64,000 nucleotides of DNA from Bacteroidota bacterium. GTDB taxonomy: Bacteria > Bacteroidota > Bacteroidia > Bacteroidales > UBA7960. The stretch covers positions 19,592 through 83,591 of the forward strand of contig RECE01000245.1 in NCBI GenBank assembly GCA_007694165.1, read 5' to 3'. Every line of letters begins with the position of its first letter. Position 1 is the first letter of the stretch. This document shows positions 17,168 to 25,650 of the stretch, piece by piece. The notes under the pieces were generated by a model that ran no database searches, was not told where the DNA came from, and was given only the letters and a program-made list of their open reading frames with translations. Position numbers and translations under genes: made by a program.

Positions 17168-18277
17168 ATGAAAGATCGTTTGGTAACCTTAGCTACAGAC
17201 CATTATACCGCAGCCGAAATCTTAAAAGCCCGTCTTGAAAGTGCAGGTATAGAATGTTTTCTGAAAAATGTAAACCTCTTACAGGGGGCTGTATCTGAAG
17301 GGGTGAAGGTGCAAATCAGGGAGTCTGATGTTGAAAAAGCACTGCGAATAATCATGGAATTAAAAAGTCTTCAGGAGCAGAAGGAAGCCAAAGATATGAA
17401 GGAGATACGGCGTATTCTTGTTCCGGTTGATTTTTCCGGGTTTTCAAAAACCGCCTGCAGATATGCCATCAAACTGGCAGAAAAATATGATGCAGACATA
17501 AAGATCCTTCATGTATTTTATGCCCCCATCGTAGATCTTGTGCCCATTACAGATGCTTATTCCATCCAGGTGGATATGGACATTAACCTTAGAGAAATGG
17601 AAGATCAGGCCCGGAATAAACTGGTTGATTTTGTAACAGAAATAAGGCAAATTGCTGCCGACGAAGGGCTTGAGCAAATCAAGATAAGTTATTCGCTAAG
17701 AGAGGGAATTGTGGAAGATGAAATTGCCATTATGGCCAAAGCCTATAAACCAGGGATTATTGTGCTGGGCACCAAAGGCAAAGGAGAGAAACAAAGCGAT
17801 ATAATCGGCAGTGTGGTATACAGAGTGCTTGACAAAGCAAAAATACCAGTGCTGGCCATCCCCGATAAAGCAAGCCTTGAAGACTTTACCAATGTAAAAA
17901 ATATTGTTTACGTAACTGATTTTGATGAATCTGATTATGTTGCTATCCGGAGACTTATTTACATTGTTTCTGCCTTTGACGTGAAAATTCATTGTGTGCA
18001 TGTTTCCAAAGACAAAGAAGACAAGTGGGATTCGGCAAAGATGGATAACCTGAGAGATTACTTTAAAAGGATCAATAAAAATGTAAAAGTGGAATGCAGT
18101 TTTATCAAAGGCGATAATCCGGTGGATAACCTTGAAGCATTCTGCGAGCTCAATGAAATTGATATTATTGCCCTCAGCAACAAGAAAAGAGGTCTGCTGC
18201 AAAGAATTTTCAATCCCGGGCTTACACGCAAGTTGATCCATTCGGGCAATCTGCCTCTGTTATTGTTCAGAGCCTGA
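17168..18277 (+). CDS. DUF2007 domain fused to tandem universal stress protein domains
   Basis: Cytoplasmic stress protein of 369 residues with three parts. Residues 1-68 match DUF2007 (VTLATDHYTAAEILKARLES, then SEGVKVQIRESDVEKA). Residues 78-232 are a UspA domain with LVPVDFSGFS at its start and a C-terminal GTKGKGEKQSDIIGS that fits the nucleotide-binding pattern G-2x-G-9x-G-S. Residues 237-369 are a second UspA domain starting NIVYVTDFDESD that lacks this motif and ends NLPLLLF. So one half could bind ATP and the other is likely structural. DUF2007 is described as a putative signal-transducing domain; what the fusion senses is unknown. It lies between unrelated genes and is probably monocistronic. 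Confidence 0.88.
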   Translation: MKDRLVTLATDHYTAAEILKARLESAGIECFLKNVNLLQGAVSEGVKVQIRESDVEKALRIIMELKSLQEQKEAKDMKEIRRILVPVDFSGFSKTACRYAIKLAEKYDADIKILHVFYAPIVDLVPITDAYSIQVDMDINLREMEDQARNKLVDFVTEIRQIAADEGLEQIKISYSLREGIVEDEIAIMAKAYKPGIIVLGTKGKGEKQSDIIGSVVYRVLDKAKIPVLAIPDKASLEDFTNVKNIVYVTDFDESDYVAIRRLIYIVSAFDVKIHCVHVSKDKEDKWDSAKMDNLRDYFKRINKNVKVECSFIKGDNPVDNLEAFCELNEIDIIALSNKKRGLLQRIFNPGLTRKLIHSGNLPLLLFRA

Positions 18278-18390
18278 TTGCATAATATTTGTAAAATATA
18301 AAAATGGTTGTTCAGTTTTTTTTCTATCAAGATAAACAAGACCCTGTTTGGCTGGTTAATCCATTAGGTACATTTTAACCCGGAGGGTCT

Positions 18391-18828
18391 ATGAGGATTC
18401 GATTGATTACAACTGTTAACGCGCCATTTGAAAGGGTTCATCAGGACTTTAACCAAAAACTCTTTGATTACCTGATGCCTCCTTTTTCTTTGGCTTCTTT
18501 GGAACGATACGATGGGCAAAACCCAGGTGATCTCATTGATCTGAAATTCAATATTCCTTTTCTGGGCCACTGGACGGTTATCATCAAAGAGGCCTGGCTT
18601 TCCCACAGAGAATATGGCTTTGTAGATCGCGGCCTTAGAGTTCCTTTTGGTATTTCATACTGGCAACATATACACAGAGTAGTCGCCCGCAACAACCACT
18701 CCTGTTTTATTATTGATGATATTGAATACGAAACCTCATGGAAGTTTCTTGATTATTTGTTATACCTGCCATTGATGACCATTTTTTATCCCCGCAAATT
18801 TCAATACCGCAAATTCTACAAACAATAA
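18391..18828 (+). CDS. SRPBCC (START-like) ligand-binding family protein
   Basis: Cytoplasmic protein of 145 residues with the helix-grip pattern of SRPBCC proteins: MRIRLITTVNAPFERVHQDF at the start, a central beta-sheet (LIDLKFNIPFLGHWTVII, then EYGFVDRG) and a C-terminal helix after IDDIEYETSW. These proteins bind hydrophobic ligands or lipids; the ligand here is unknown. This gene has one of the few good Shine-Dalgarno sequences in the window, GGAGGG about 4 bases before the ATG, which fixes the start. A short weak hairpin (CCCTG/CAGGG) followed by a T-run about 20 bases later may be its terminator. Confidence 0.8.
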   Translation: MRIRLITTVNAPFERVHQDFNQKLFDYLMPPFSLASLERYDGQNPGDLIDLKFNIPFLGHWTVIIKEAWLSHREYGFVDRGLRVPFGISYWQHIHRVVARNNHSCFIIDDIEYETSWKFLDYLLYLPLMTIFYPRKFQYRKFYKQ

Positions 18829-19082
18829 GTCCCTGGGTTTTCAGGGTAAATTGTTTTTTTCGGAATCGAATCTTTTTCTCTTGAACAGGTGCGTCGCTGC
18901 ATGAGAAGAACCCGGAATGGCATCGCTTGATTAAAAAACTCCAAAAACAACCCCGCACCTTTTCCCTGGTTGCCATCCGGAAATGCAGACTAAAAATTAT
19001 TTGCCTTTAAATTCGCTTCAGAACAGGGCTTTTTTTGTAATTTCGGACTTTTAATAGGGTTATTAATATTGTAAAACGTACT

Positions 19083-20735
19083 ATGCGCAAACCAGGTTTA
19101 TATTTTTTAGTCTTTCTTTTATTTGCTTTTACGTTTTCCTGTAAAGGCCCTTATGAGGATTATTCGCATCTATCACTCTTTCGCTACAATGAAGATGGAA
19201 GTATTACCTCGCTGGATCCGGTATATGCACGTAATCAGGCAAATATATGGGCTACATCACAAATTTTCAACGGGCTGGTGCAGCTCGACACCCTGTTAAT
19301 TGTGAAACCTGCCATTGCCCATAGCTGGGATATTTCAGATGATGGAACTGTTTATACTTTTTACCTGCGCAATGATGTATATTTTCATGATGATGAATCC
19401 TTTGAAGACTTTAAGGGCAGAAGGGTAGTGGCTGAGGATTTTATTTTCAGCTTTGCACGGCTAACAGACCCCACGCTAAACTCACCAGGCAGTTGGGTAA
19501 TGAACCCCGTAGCACGAAGAAATGATGGAACGCTGGATATTGAAGCATTGTCCGACACTGTTTTGCAAATACGGCTCAAAGAACCTTTTCCTCCCATGGC
19601 CGGATTGCTATGCATGCAATATTGTTCGGTGGTGCCCCGTGAGGCTGTTGAAGCCAGGGGGCAGGATTTTCGGAAATCTCCCGTGGGTACCGGCCCTTTT
19701 CATTTTCAGTACTGGAAAGAAGGGGTGAAACTGGTATTCCGAAAAAATGAGAAATATTTTGAGTTTGACGGTAGTGATCGATTGCCATACCTGGATGCTG
19801 TTGCCATTACTTTTATCCAGGACCGGCAAACAGCCTTTCTTGAGTTTATCAAGGGGAATCTTGACATTCTTACCCGAATTGATGCCAGCTATAAGGATGA
19901 ATTGCTTACCCCCCACGGAGAGCTTCAGGAGAAACATCAGGAACGTTTCTACAAACGTACCGGACCGTTTCTCAATACAGAATATCTGGGCATTCTGGTG
20001 GATAATAATGCTCCCAACAGTTTGTCTGCACTGCAGAAAAGAAAAGTAAGGCAGGCCATTAACTATGGTTTTGACAGGGAAAAAATGCTCAAGTATCTTC
20101 GTAATAACCTGGGAACACCCGCTCATGCGGGATTTGTTCCCGTGGGAATGCCCGGCTTTGACAAAAATGAAGGAGGATTTACCTACCAACCCGACAAGGC
20201 AAGGAGATTGCTTGCTGAGGCCGGCTTTCCCAATGGTGAAGGTTTGCCTGCCATCGAACTTTCAACCACCTCTCTGTACATGGATATCGGGCAATATATT
20301 CAGCACGAACTGGCGCGTATTGGAATCCGGATGCAAATCAATGTAATGCCTCCTGCCACATTGCGCGAAATGATGGCCAAAGCAGATGCCCCCTTTTTCA
20401 GAGGATCCTGGATTGCCGATTATCCCGATGCAGAAAACTACCTCGCTCTTTTTTATTCAAAAAATCACACTCCCGCAGGACCTAATTACACGCGCTTTAC
20501 CAGCCATGAGTTTGACAGGCTTTACGAAAAATCCAGCTCTGTTGTTGATGATTCCCTTAGATTTGAATATTATAGAAAACTAGACCGAATTATTATTGAA
20601 GAAGCACCGGTAGTGCCCCTGTTTTATGATCAGTCTGTAAGATTCCTGCCCCATTATGTGCAAGGACTTGAAACCAATCCCTTAAATCATATGCTTTTGA
20701 AAAGAGTGAGAATAGAAAACAGCACAGACCGATAG
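19083..20735 (+). CDS. Oligopeptide/dipeptide ABC transporter substrate-binding lipoprotein (SBP_bac_5)
   Basis: Extracytoplasmic solute-binding lipoprotein of 550 residues. The signal peptide ends in FTFSC, and the mature protein has the SBP family 5 landmarks: TSQIFNGLVQLDTLLIVKPAIAHSW near the start, the DGTVYTFYLRNDVYFHDD segment, the KSPVGTGPFHF motif, then RQAINYGFDREKM and PDKARRLLAEAGFPNG. Family members deliver peptides, nickel or other solutes to a Dpp/Opp permease. No permease or ATPase gene is adjacent, so it is an orphan in this window. It is convergent with the PhnP-like hydrolase gene, 17 bases away. Confidence 0.9.
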   Translation: MRKPGLYFLVFLLFAFTFSCKGPYEDYSHLSLFRYNEDGSITSLDPVYARNQANIWATSQIFNGLVQLDTLLIVKPAIAHSWDISDDGTVYTFYLRNDVYFHDDESFEDFKGRRVVAEDFIFSFARLTDPTLNSPGSWVMNPVARRNDGTLDIEALSDTVLQIRLKEPFPPMAGLLCMQYCSVVPREAVEARGQDFRKSPVGTGPFHFQYWKEGVKLVFRKNEKYFEFDGSDRLPYLDAVAITFIQDRQTAFLEFIKGNLDILTRIDASYKDELLTPHGELQEKHQERFYKRTGPFLNTEYLGILVDNNAPNSLSALQKRKVRQAINYGFDREKMLKYLRNNLGTPAHAGFVPVGMPGFDKNEGGFTYQPDKARRLLAEAGFPNGEGLPAIELSTTSLYMDIGQYIQHELARIGIRMQINVMPPATLREMMAKADAPFFRGSWIADYPDAENYLALFYSKNHTPAGPNYTRFTSHEFDRLYEKSSSVVDDSLRFEYYRKLDRIIIEEAPVVPLFYDQSVRFLPHYVQGLETNPLNHMLLKRVRIENSTDR

Positions 20736-20752
20736 TCTTTGCTTCATTCATC

Positions 20753-21517
20753 TTACAGGCTTATTTGCAGTCCATCGTAACTTAACTCAATACCCGAAGG
20801 CAGCAAATTGTTTATTTCGTGATGAAAGCCCATTTGGTGGCTTATGTGAGTTATGTATCCCTTTTCTGGTTGCAGCTCCTGCAGTATTTCTGTTGCCTGC
20901 TGAAGGTTGAAATGTGAATGGTGTTGTTCTTTCCTTAGAGCGTTTATAATTACCACTTTACTTCCTCTTAATTTGTCAAATTCTTCAGGTTCAATATAGC
21001 TGGCATCTGTAAGGTATGAAAAACCTCCGATGCGAAAACCCAGAACAGGCATACTGCCATGCAAAGCCGCAATGGGTATTATTGAATCGTTATTGACATG
21101 GAAAGGCTCACCGGAAATGGTATACAGGTTGATTTGGGGTACACCGGGATATTTATCTTCTCCAAAGGCATAAGCAAAGTCTTTCCGGATGGTCTTCAGC
21201 GAGCTTTCACTTCCGTATATATCCATTGGTTTTTTTTGTATCCAGTTGAAAGCTCTTACATCATCAATCCCTCCAATATGGTCTTTGTGATTATGGGTTA
21301 TAAGAATGGCATCGAGCCTGGTAACCTTTTCGCGAAGCATTTGCTGGCGAAAATCAGGACCGGCATCGATAACAATTACATTCTGAGGGGTTTCAACCAT
21401 TACCGAAGTTCTGAGTCGCTGATCTTTTTGATCTCTGCTCTGGCATACATTACACTCACATGCTACAACAGGTACTCCCTGAGAGGTTCCGGTTCCAAGC
21501 ACTTTTACAGTTATCAT
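20753..21517 (-). CDS. PhnP-like metallo-beta-lactamase fold hydrolase
   Basis: Cytoplasmic metallohydrolase of 254 residues. It begins VLGTGTSQGVPVVACECNVC: the glycine-rich start of PhnP-type enzymes plus a C-x-C-x2-C cluster that in E. coli PhnP contributes to a structural zinc site. The dinuclear metal site motif HNHKDHIGG follows, with DAGPDFR before it and TDASY later. PhnP itself cleaves 5-phosphoribosyl 1,2-cyclic phosphate in phosphonate degradation, but there are no phn genes here, so a general cyclic phosphodiester substrate is more likely. Divergent from the flavin reductase gene. Confidence 0.87.
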   Translation of the reverse strand: MITVKVLGTGTSQGVPVVACECNVCQSRDQKDQRLRTSVMVETPQNVIVIDAGPDFRQQMLREKVTRLDAILITHNHKDHIGGIDDVRAFNWIQKKPMDIYGSESSLKTIRKDFAYAFGEDKYPGVPQINLYTISGEPFHVNNDSIIPIAALHGSMPVLGFRIGGFSYLTDASYIEPEEFDKLRGSKVVIINALRKEQHHSHFNLQQATEILQELQPEKGYITHISHQMGFHHEINNLLPSGIELSYDGLQISL

Positions 21518-21817
21518 AGGGCTTTACGATGGTTTGTTTAGGGTGATTTTCAATCTTCTGCTGTTATTTGTCATGGTATGATGATTCCCTGATTTGCTTT
21601 TACGAAGTTAACTAATTATTAAAACCTTTATCAAAGCCTATGGTTCAGCGAAAATTTAGTAAAAGCGCAAACAGCACAATCCAAAAAATCTTTAAATAGG
21701 AAAAGGGGAAAACATTTGCTGTATCATGATATTTTTTTTTACGTCAAATTTGGCTACATTCGCAAGTTGAAGGAAAAGTTTAAGATAGGGTATTCAATGT
21801 TGTATTAAAGCTTTGGT
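21518..21817. other. Divergent intergenic region, weak promoter-like site
   Basis: This 300-base A/T-rich gap separates the PhnP-like gene and the flavin reductase gene. The only signal noted is TACATTCG at 21755-21762 (7 of 8 to TAnnTTTG), about 55 bases before the flavin reductase ATG, without a matching TTTG box. Confidence 0.4.
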
Positions 21818-22339
21818 ATGCAGAAAGATTTTGAGAATATAGATCCTTACCATTTGAGTGAAAGTATTTTTAAACTTATTGGTAAGGACTGGATGTTGAT
21901 TGCCTCCGGTGGCAAAAACAATTTTAATATGATGACAGCCAGCTGGGGCACTTGCGGTATTCTTTGGAATAAACCTATTGCGGTTATCTTTGTGCGTCCC
22001 CAGCGGTATACTTATGATTTTCTGGAAAAAAACGATCATTTTTCCCTCAACTTTTTTGATATGTCTTACCGGGAGACATTGAATCTTTTGGGGACCCAAT
22101 CAGGACGTGATATTGATAAAATGGCTATTGAAGAGCTTCATGCTGATGAACTGGAATCAGGCACTGTTTATTTTCAGCAGGCAAGAATGGTAATGGAGTG
22201 CAAAAAGATTTACTACGACGATATTAAGCCTGAATTTTTTACAGACCCTTCCATACACAATATGTATCCTGCAAAAGACTATCACCGCATGTATATTGGA
22301 GAGTTGAAAAGCTGTTGGGAAAGAAAACAGGTACAATAA
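21818..22339 (+). CDS. Flavin reductase-like FMN-binding protein
   Basis: Protein of 173 residues matching the flavin reductase-like split-barrel domain: an early WMLIASGGKNNFNMMTASWG segment (FMN-binding strand pair and the conserved T-S/A), then KPIAVIFVRPQRYTYDFLE and FSLNFFD. Members use FMN with NAD(P)H or act as electron carriers or oxidoreductases. The substrate cannot be told from sequence. It precedes the DUF6913-dapA pair on the same strand by 56 bases and might be co-transcribed with it, although no functional link to lysine synthesis is evident. Confidence 0.85.
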   Translation: MQKDFENIDPYHLSESIFKLIGKDWMLIASGGKNNFNMMTASWGTCGILWNKPIAVIFVRPQRYTYDFLEKNDHFSLNFFDMSYRETLNLLGTQSGRDIDKMAIEELHADELESGTVYFQQARMVMECKKIYYDDIKPEFFTDPSIHNMYPAKDYHRMYIGELKSCWERKQVQ

Positions 22340-22395
22340 TCCTTATTTTGAAGTTTACAAATCCAACTATATATTGATTCATTCAGTAACAACCA

Positions 22396-22959
22396 TTGAA
22401 AGCACTAAGGAAAATAAAAGACAGTTTTAGATTGTGGTTGCTCAAACGCGCCCACAAAAAACTACAGAGAAAACGCAAGATGATGGGTTATCATCAGGCT
22501 GTTAGTTTTGGAATTATATATGATGCAACTTCAGAAGATAATTACAGGCATGTTACCCACCTGGTTCGGGATTTGCAGCAGGATCAAAGAAAAGTGAAAA
22601 CACTGGGCTTTGTAACCATGAAAAAAATGCCTGAACATTGTTTTCCCAAGCTTACGTTTGAGTTTTGCAATGCATCGGGTTTTGCATGGAACCAGCAGCC
22701 GATGGCGCAAAGTGTAAAAGATTTTCTTTCTCATTCGTTTGATGTGCTGATCGATCTTACACCCTCTACCTTTCATCAGGTAAAGTTTGTTTGCGCTATC
22801 TCTGATGCAAATATGAAAGTTGGAAGGTATGTTGAAAAATACATAGACATTTATGACCTGATGCTTCAGGTTGACGACAGTAATTCTATTGTGGAAACCA
22901 GCGGCCAAGTTATGCACTATTTAAAAATGATTAATAATGATGGAAACAAACAGGAATAG
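22396..22959 (+). CDS. DUF6913-type conserved protein, overlapping dapA
   Basis: Conserved Bacteroidota protein of 187 residues, function unknown. The N-terminal 30 residues are very basic (LLKRAHKKLQRKRKMMG), followed by an alpha/beta region with FGIIYDATSEDN and DVLIDLTPSTFHQVKFVCAIS. The listed start is TTG; the next Met (28 residues in) would remove the basic helix that seems part of the family, so the TTG is kept with moderate confidence. The 3' end overlaps dapA by 23 bases, indicating translational coupling. Placement directly before dapA is a familiar Bacteroidota arrangement, recalled rather than checked. Confidence 0.78.
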   Translation: MKALRKIKDSFRLWLLKRAHKKLQRKRKMMGYHQAVSFGIIYDATSEDNYRHVTHLVRDLQQDQRKVKTLGFVTMKKMPEHCFPKLTFEFCNASGFAWNQQPMAQSVKDFLSHSFDVLIDLTPSTFHQVKFVCAISDANMKVGRYVEKYIDIYDLMLQVDDSNSIVETSGQVMHYLKMINNDGNKQE

Positions 22960-23830
22960 TTTCCGGGGTACCGGAGTAGCAATTGTTACACCCTTTCATC
23001 GTGAGGGGAGTATTGACTTTAAATCGTTTGAAAAACTTATTGAATATCAAATCAAGGAAGGTGTTGAATATATCGTTTTTATGGGTACCACCGGAGAGTC
23101 GGTTACTTTAAATAATGATGAAAAGATTGCCATACAGAATTTCGGATTGGAGATAGTAGATAAAAGAGTGCCAGTAGTGGTAGGGGTAGGAGGAAACAAC
23201 ACCCGACAGGTTGCCTATCAGCTGAAAGAAACTGATTTTTCAGGTGTATCCGCCATTCTCTCAGTAAGTCCGTATTATAGCAAGCCCCAGCCCAAAGGCA
23301 TTTACAACCATTACAAGATCATAGCTGGCGAAAGCCCGGTGCCTGTAATAATGTATAATGTCCCTTCCCGCACCGGCTCCAATATGGATGCTGATACAGT
23401 TTTGAAAATTGCTCATGAGGTTCCTAACATTATTGCAATTAAGGAAGCATCAGGTAATTTGGCCCAATGCTCACGAATTATGCAGAATAAACCGGATGAC
23501 TTTCTGGTTATTTCAGGAGATGATGCTTTGACACTCCCTTTTATGGCCATTGGCGGCGATGGCGTAATTTCTGTAATTGCCAATGCATTTCCCAATCAAT
23601 TTTCGCAAATGGTGAGATATTGCCTGGATAATAATTATGTCAAAGCCAGGGAATTGCATTTTAAGTTGTTTGATATAATTGAAACCATTTATGCAGATGG
23701 AAGCCCCTCTGGTGTCAAAGCTTTGCTTGAAATAATGGGATTATCGAAAAACTATGTAAGACTTCCTCTTGTAAAGGTTAATAAGGCAATTTACAATCAA
23801 TTGTCGGCTCTTCACGAAAAACTCAATTAA
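22937..23830 (+). CDS. dapA: 4-hydroxy-tetrahydrodipicolinate synthase
   Basis: Condenses pyruvate with aspartate semialdehyde in the first committed step of diaminopimelate/lysine synthesis. The 297-residue protein is a complete class I aldolase TIM barrel with all key residues: GTTGES near residue 51, catalytic Tyr140 in MYNVPSRTG, Arg145 in the same motif for carboxylate binding, and Schiff-base Lys169 in AIKEASG. The glycine-rich GGDGVISV segment is also present. Its start overlaps the DUF6913 gene. No other lysine pathway genes are in the window. Confidence 0.96.
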   Translation: MMETNRNSFRGTGVAIVTPFHREGSIDFKSFEKLIEYQIKEGVEYIVFMGTTGESVTLNNDEKIAIQNFGLEIVDKRVPVVVGVGGNNTRQVAYQLKETDFSGVSAILSVSPYYSKPQPKGIYNHYKIIAGESPVPVIMYNVPSRTGSNMDADTVLKIAHEVPNIIAIKEASGNLAQCSRIMQNKPDDFLVISGDDALTLPFMAIGGDGVISVIANAFPNQFSQMVRYCLDNNYVKARELHFKLFDIIETIYADGSPSGVKALLEIMGLSKNYVRLPLVKVNKAIYNQLSALHEKLN

Positions 23831-23876
23831 TAGAAAAAGAAATCACTATATAGAGAATCACCCAAATTTAGCTTTT

Positions 23877-25601
23877 ATGTTGCTCCCCAGGATTTTAACG
23901 GTTTACCTTTTTTTTGTTTTGGCATACTCAGATGCCATGGCTCAAAATCTACACAGTCATAATGAGGCCTACCAGGTGCTCGGGAACAGGGGAGAAGTAT
24001 ATTTCACATTCAGGGTTGATGATCATCAGCTTTTGAATGAATTCAGCGCTGTAATCTCTATTGACCGTTACGACCCGCTTACCGGTTATGTCTATGCCTA
24101 TGCCAACCAAAAAGGTTTTGAATCTTTCATTGACTATAATGTTGTTTATGAGATTCTTACAGCCCCATCGCTTACCACTGAAAAAAGTCAAATCAATATG
24201 CTTTCTTCTGTAGATGTGGCCAACATCAGTTCATGGGATTTTTACCCCACCTATCCGGCATATGAAAGCATGATGTTACAGTTTGAAAACCTGTTTCCCG
24301 ATTTGTATGAAAGCATTGAGTTGTCAACCCTCCCTTCGGGGCGCAAGCTGATTTTTGGCAGAATTACCTCCAATGTTAATCAGGAGCATGAAAAGCCCAG
24401 GTTTATGTACACATCAACTATGCATGGTGATGAAACAGCAGGGTTTAATCTGATGTTGAGAATGATACATTATCTGCTGAATAACTATGGCGAAGATGAA
24501 GCAGTAACCCATCTGCTCGATAATCTTGAGATCTGGATATGCCCCAACGAAAATCCTGACGGAACATACACTACCAATAATGCAACAATTAGTGGGGCCA
24601 CCCGGGGTAATGCCAATTTTGTTGACTTAAACCGTAATTACCCAAACCCCATTACAGTGCCTGAGCCTGTTATTCAGCCTGAAACAAATGCAATGATCAG
24701 CCTTGTGCAAGATTATGATTACGTTATGTCATCAAATATGCATGGGGGTATTGAATGCGTAAACTATCCATGGGATAGCTGGACCTCGGGCGAAAAAATA
24801 CATGCCGATCATTACTGGTGGCAACTGGTTATGCATGAATACGCTGATACAGCGCGATATTTCAGTCCTGCCGGATATATGGACCCCTGGGGACCCTCTT
24901 TCAACAATGGCGTAACCCACGGAGGTGACTGGTACGTTATATACGGCAGCAGGCAGGATTACATGAATTACTACGCCAGTTTAAGAGAGTTTACCCTTGA
25001 GCTGTCTGATATAAAGTTGTTGCCCACCAGCTTGCTCGAAGACCACTGGCAATACAACTACCGTTCCATGCTCAATTATATGCAACAAAGTTTATACGGT
25101 ATCAGGGGCAAAGTGACAGATATAAATACTGGTGAACCTGTAAGAGCAATCATAGAACTTGCAGGACATGATAAAGATAATATCTTTGTATACTCTTCTG
25201 CTGAGCACGGAGGGTTTAACAGGCCGGTGCTTGAAGGAACCTATACCATGAGGATTCAGGCAGAAGGATATCCAATGAAAACCATTCAGAACATTTCTGC
25301 CCAAAACTATCAAACAACCTGGCTTGATATTCAATTGGGTATTTACCTTTCATCTCCATCCTTTCAGTTGCAAACCAATCAACTGATTTACCCCAATCCG
25401 GCCAGGGATGAAGTTTCGGTGATGGGCTTACCCGAAGCAGAATCCATCATGATTATTGATGTAAGTGGACGGTTGCTTTTAGAGCAACAGCTATCGGGCA
25501 GCCCAACCCAATTCAATATTTCTCACTTGCCTGCCGGTATTTACCTGGTCCGGGTTTTTACCAGGGAAGCTGTTTACCAGCAAAAGCTGATAAAAAAATA
25601 G
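23877..25601 (+). CDS. M14 zinc carboxypeptidase with T9SS sorting domain
   Basis: Secreted metallocarboxypeptidase of 574 residues. Order: signal peptide ending AMAQ; a propeptide-like region to about 115; the M14 domain, with zinc ligands H183 and E186 in TMHGDETAGF, VDLNRNYPNP for substrate binding, NMHGG supplying the third ligand, and REFTLELSD carrying the catalytic glutamate; a carboxypeptidase-regulatory-like beta domain (IRGKVTDINTGEPVRAIIEL); and a T9SS type A C-terminal domain (LIYPNPARDEVSV ... GIYLVRV). It should cross the outer membrane by the type IX system, so it probably acts on extracellular peptides. It is 46 bases after dapA but functionally unrelated. Confidence 0.93.
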   Translation: MLLPRILTVYLFFVLAYSDAMAQNLHSHNEAYQVLGNRGEVYFTFRVDDHQLLNEFSAVISIDRYDPLTGYVYAYANQKGFESFIDYNVVYEILTAPSLTTEKSQINMLSSVDVANISSWDFYPTYPAYESMMLQFENLFPDLYESIELSTLPSGRKLIFGRITSNVNQEHEKPRFMYTSTMHGDETAGFNLMLRMIHYLLNNYGEDEAVTHLLDNLEIWICPNENPDGTYTTNNATISGATRGNANFVDLNRNYPNPITVPEPVIQPETNAMISLVQDYDYVMSSNMHGGIECVNYPWDSWTSGEKIHADHYWWQLVMHEYADTARYFSPAGYMDPWGPSFNNGVTHGGDWYVIYGSRQDYMNYYASLREFTLELSDIKLLPTSLLEDHWQYNYRSMLNYMQQSLYGIRGKVTDINTGEPVRAIIELAGHDKDNIFVYSSAEHGGFNRPVLEGTYTMRIQAEGYPMKTIQNISAQNYQTTWLDIQLGIYLSSPSFQLQTNQLIYPNPARDEVSVMGLPEAESIMIIDVSGRLLLEQQLSGSPTQFNISHLPAGIYLVRVFTREAVYQQKLIKK

Positions 25602-25650
25602 TTCCCCGGAAAAACTCTTGTTTAGTGGTTATTGTATAGCTGGCTCTATG

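Noticed and set aside
17696-18241. 181-residue antisense ORF inside the DUF2007-Usp gene
   Set aside because: It lies completely within a clear two-domain Usp protein and its translation is rich in Phe, Asn and His, typical of an antisense shadow.
18710-18976. 88-residue minus-strand ORF downstream of the SRPBCC gene
   Set aside because: It overlaps the 3' end of a well-supported gene, has poor composition and no family signal; treated as a shadow.
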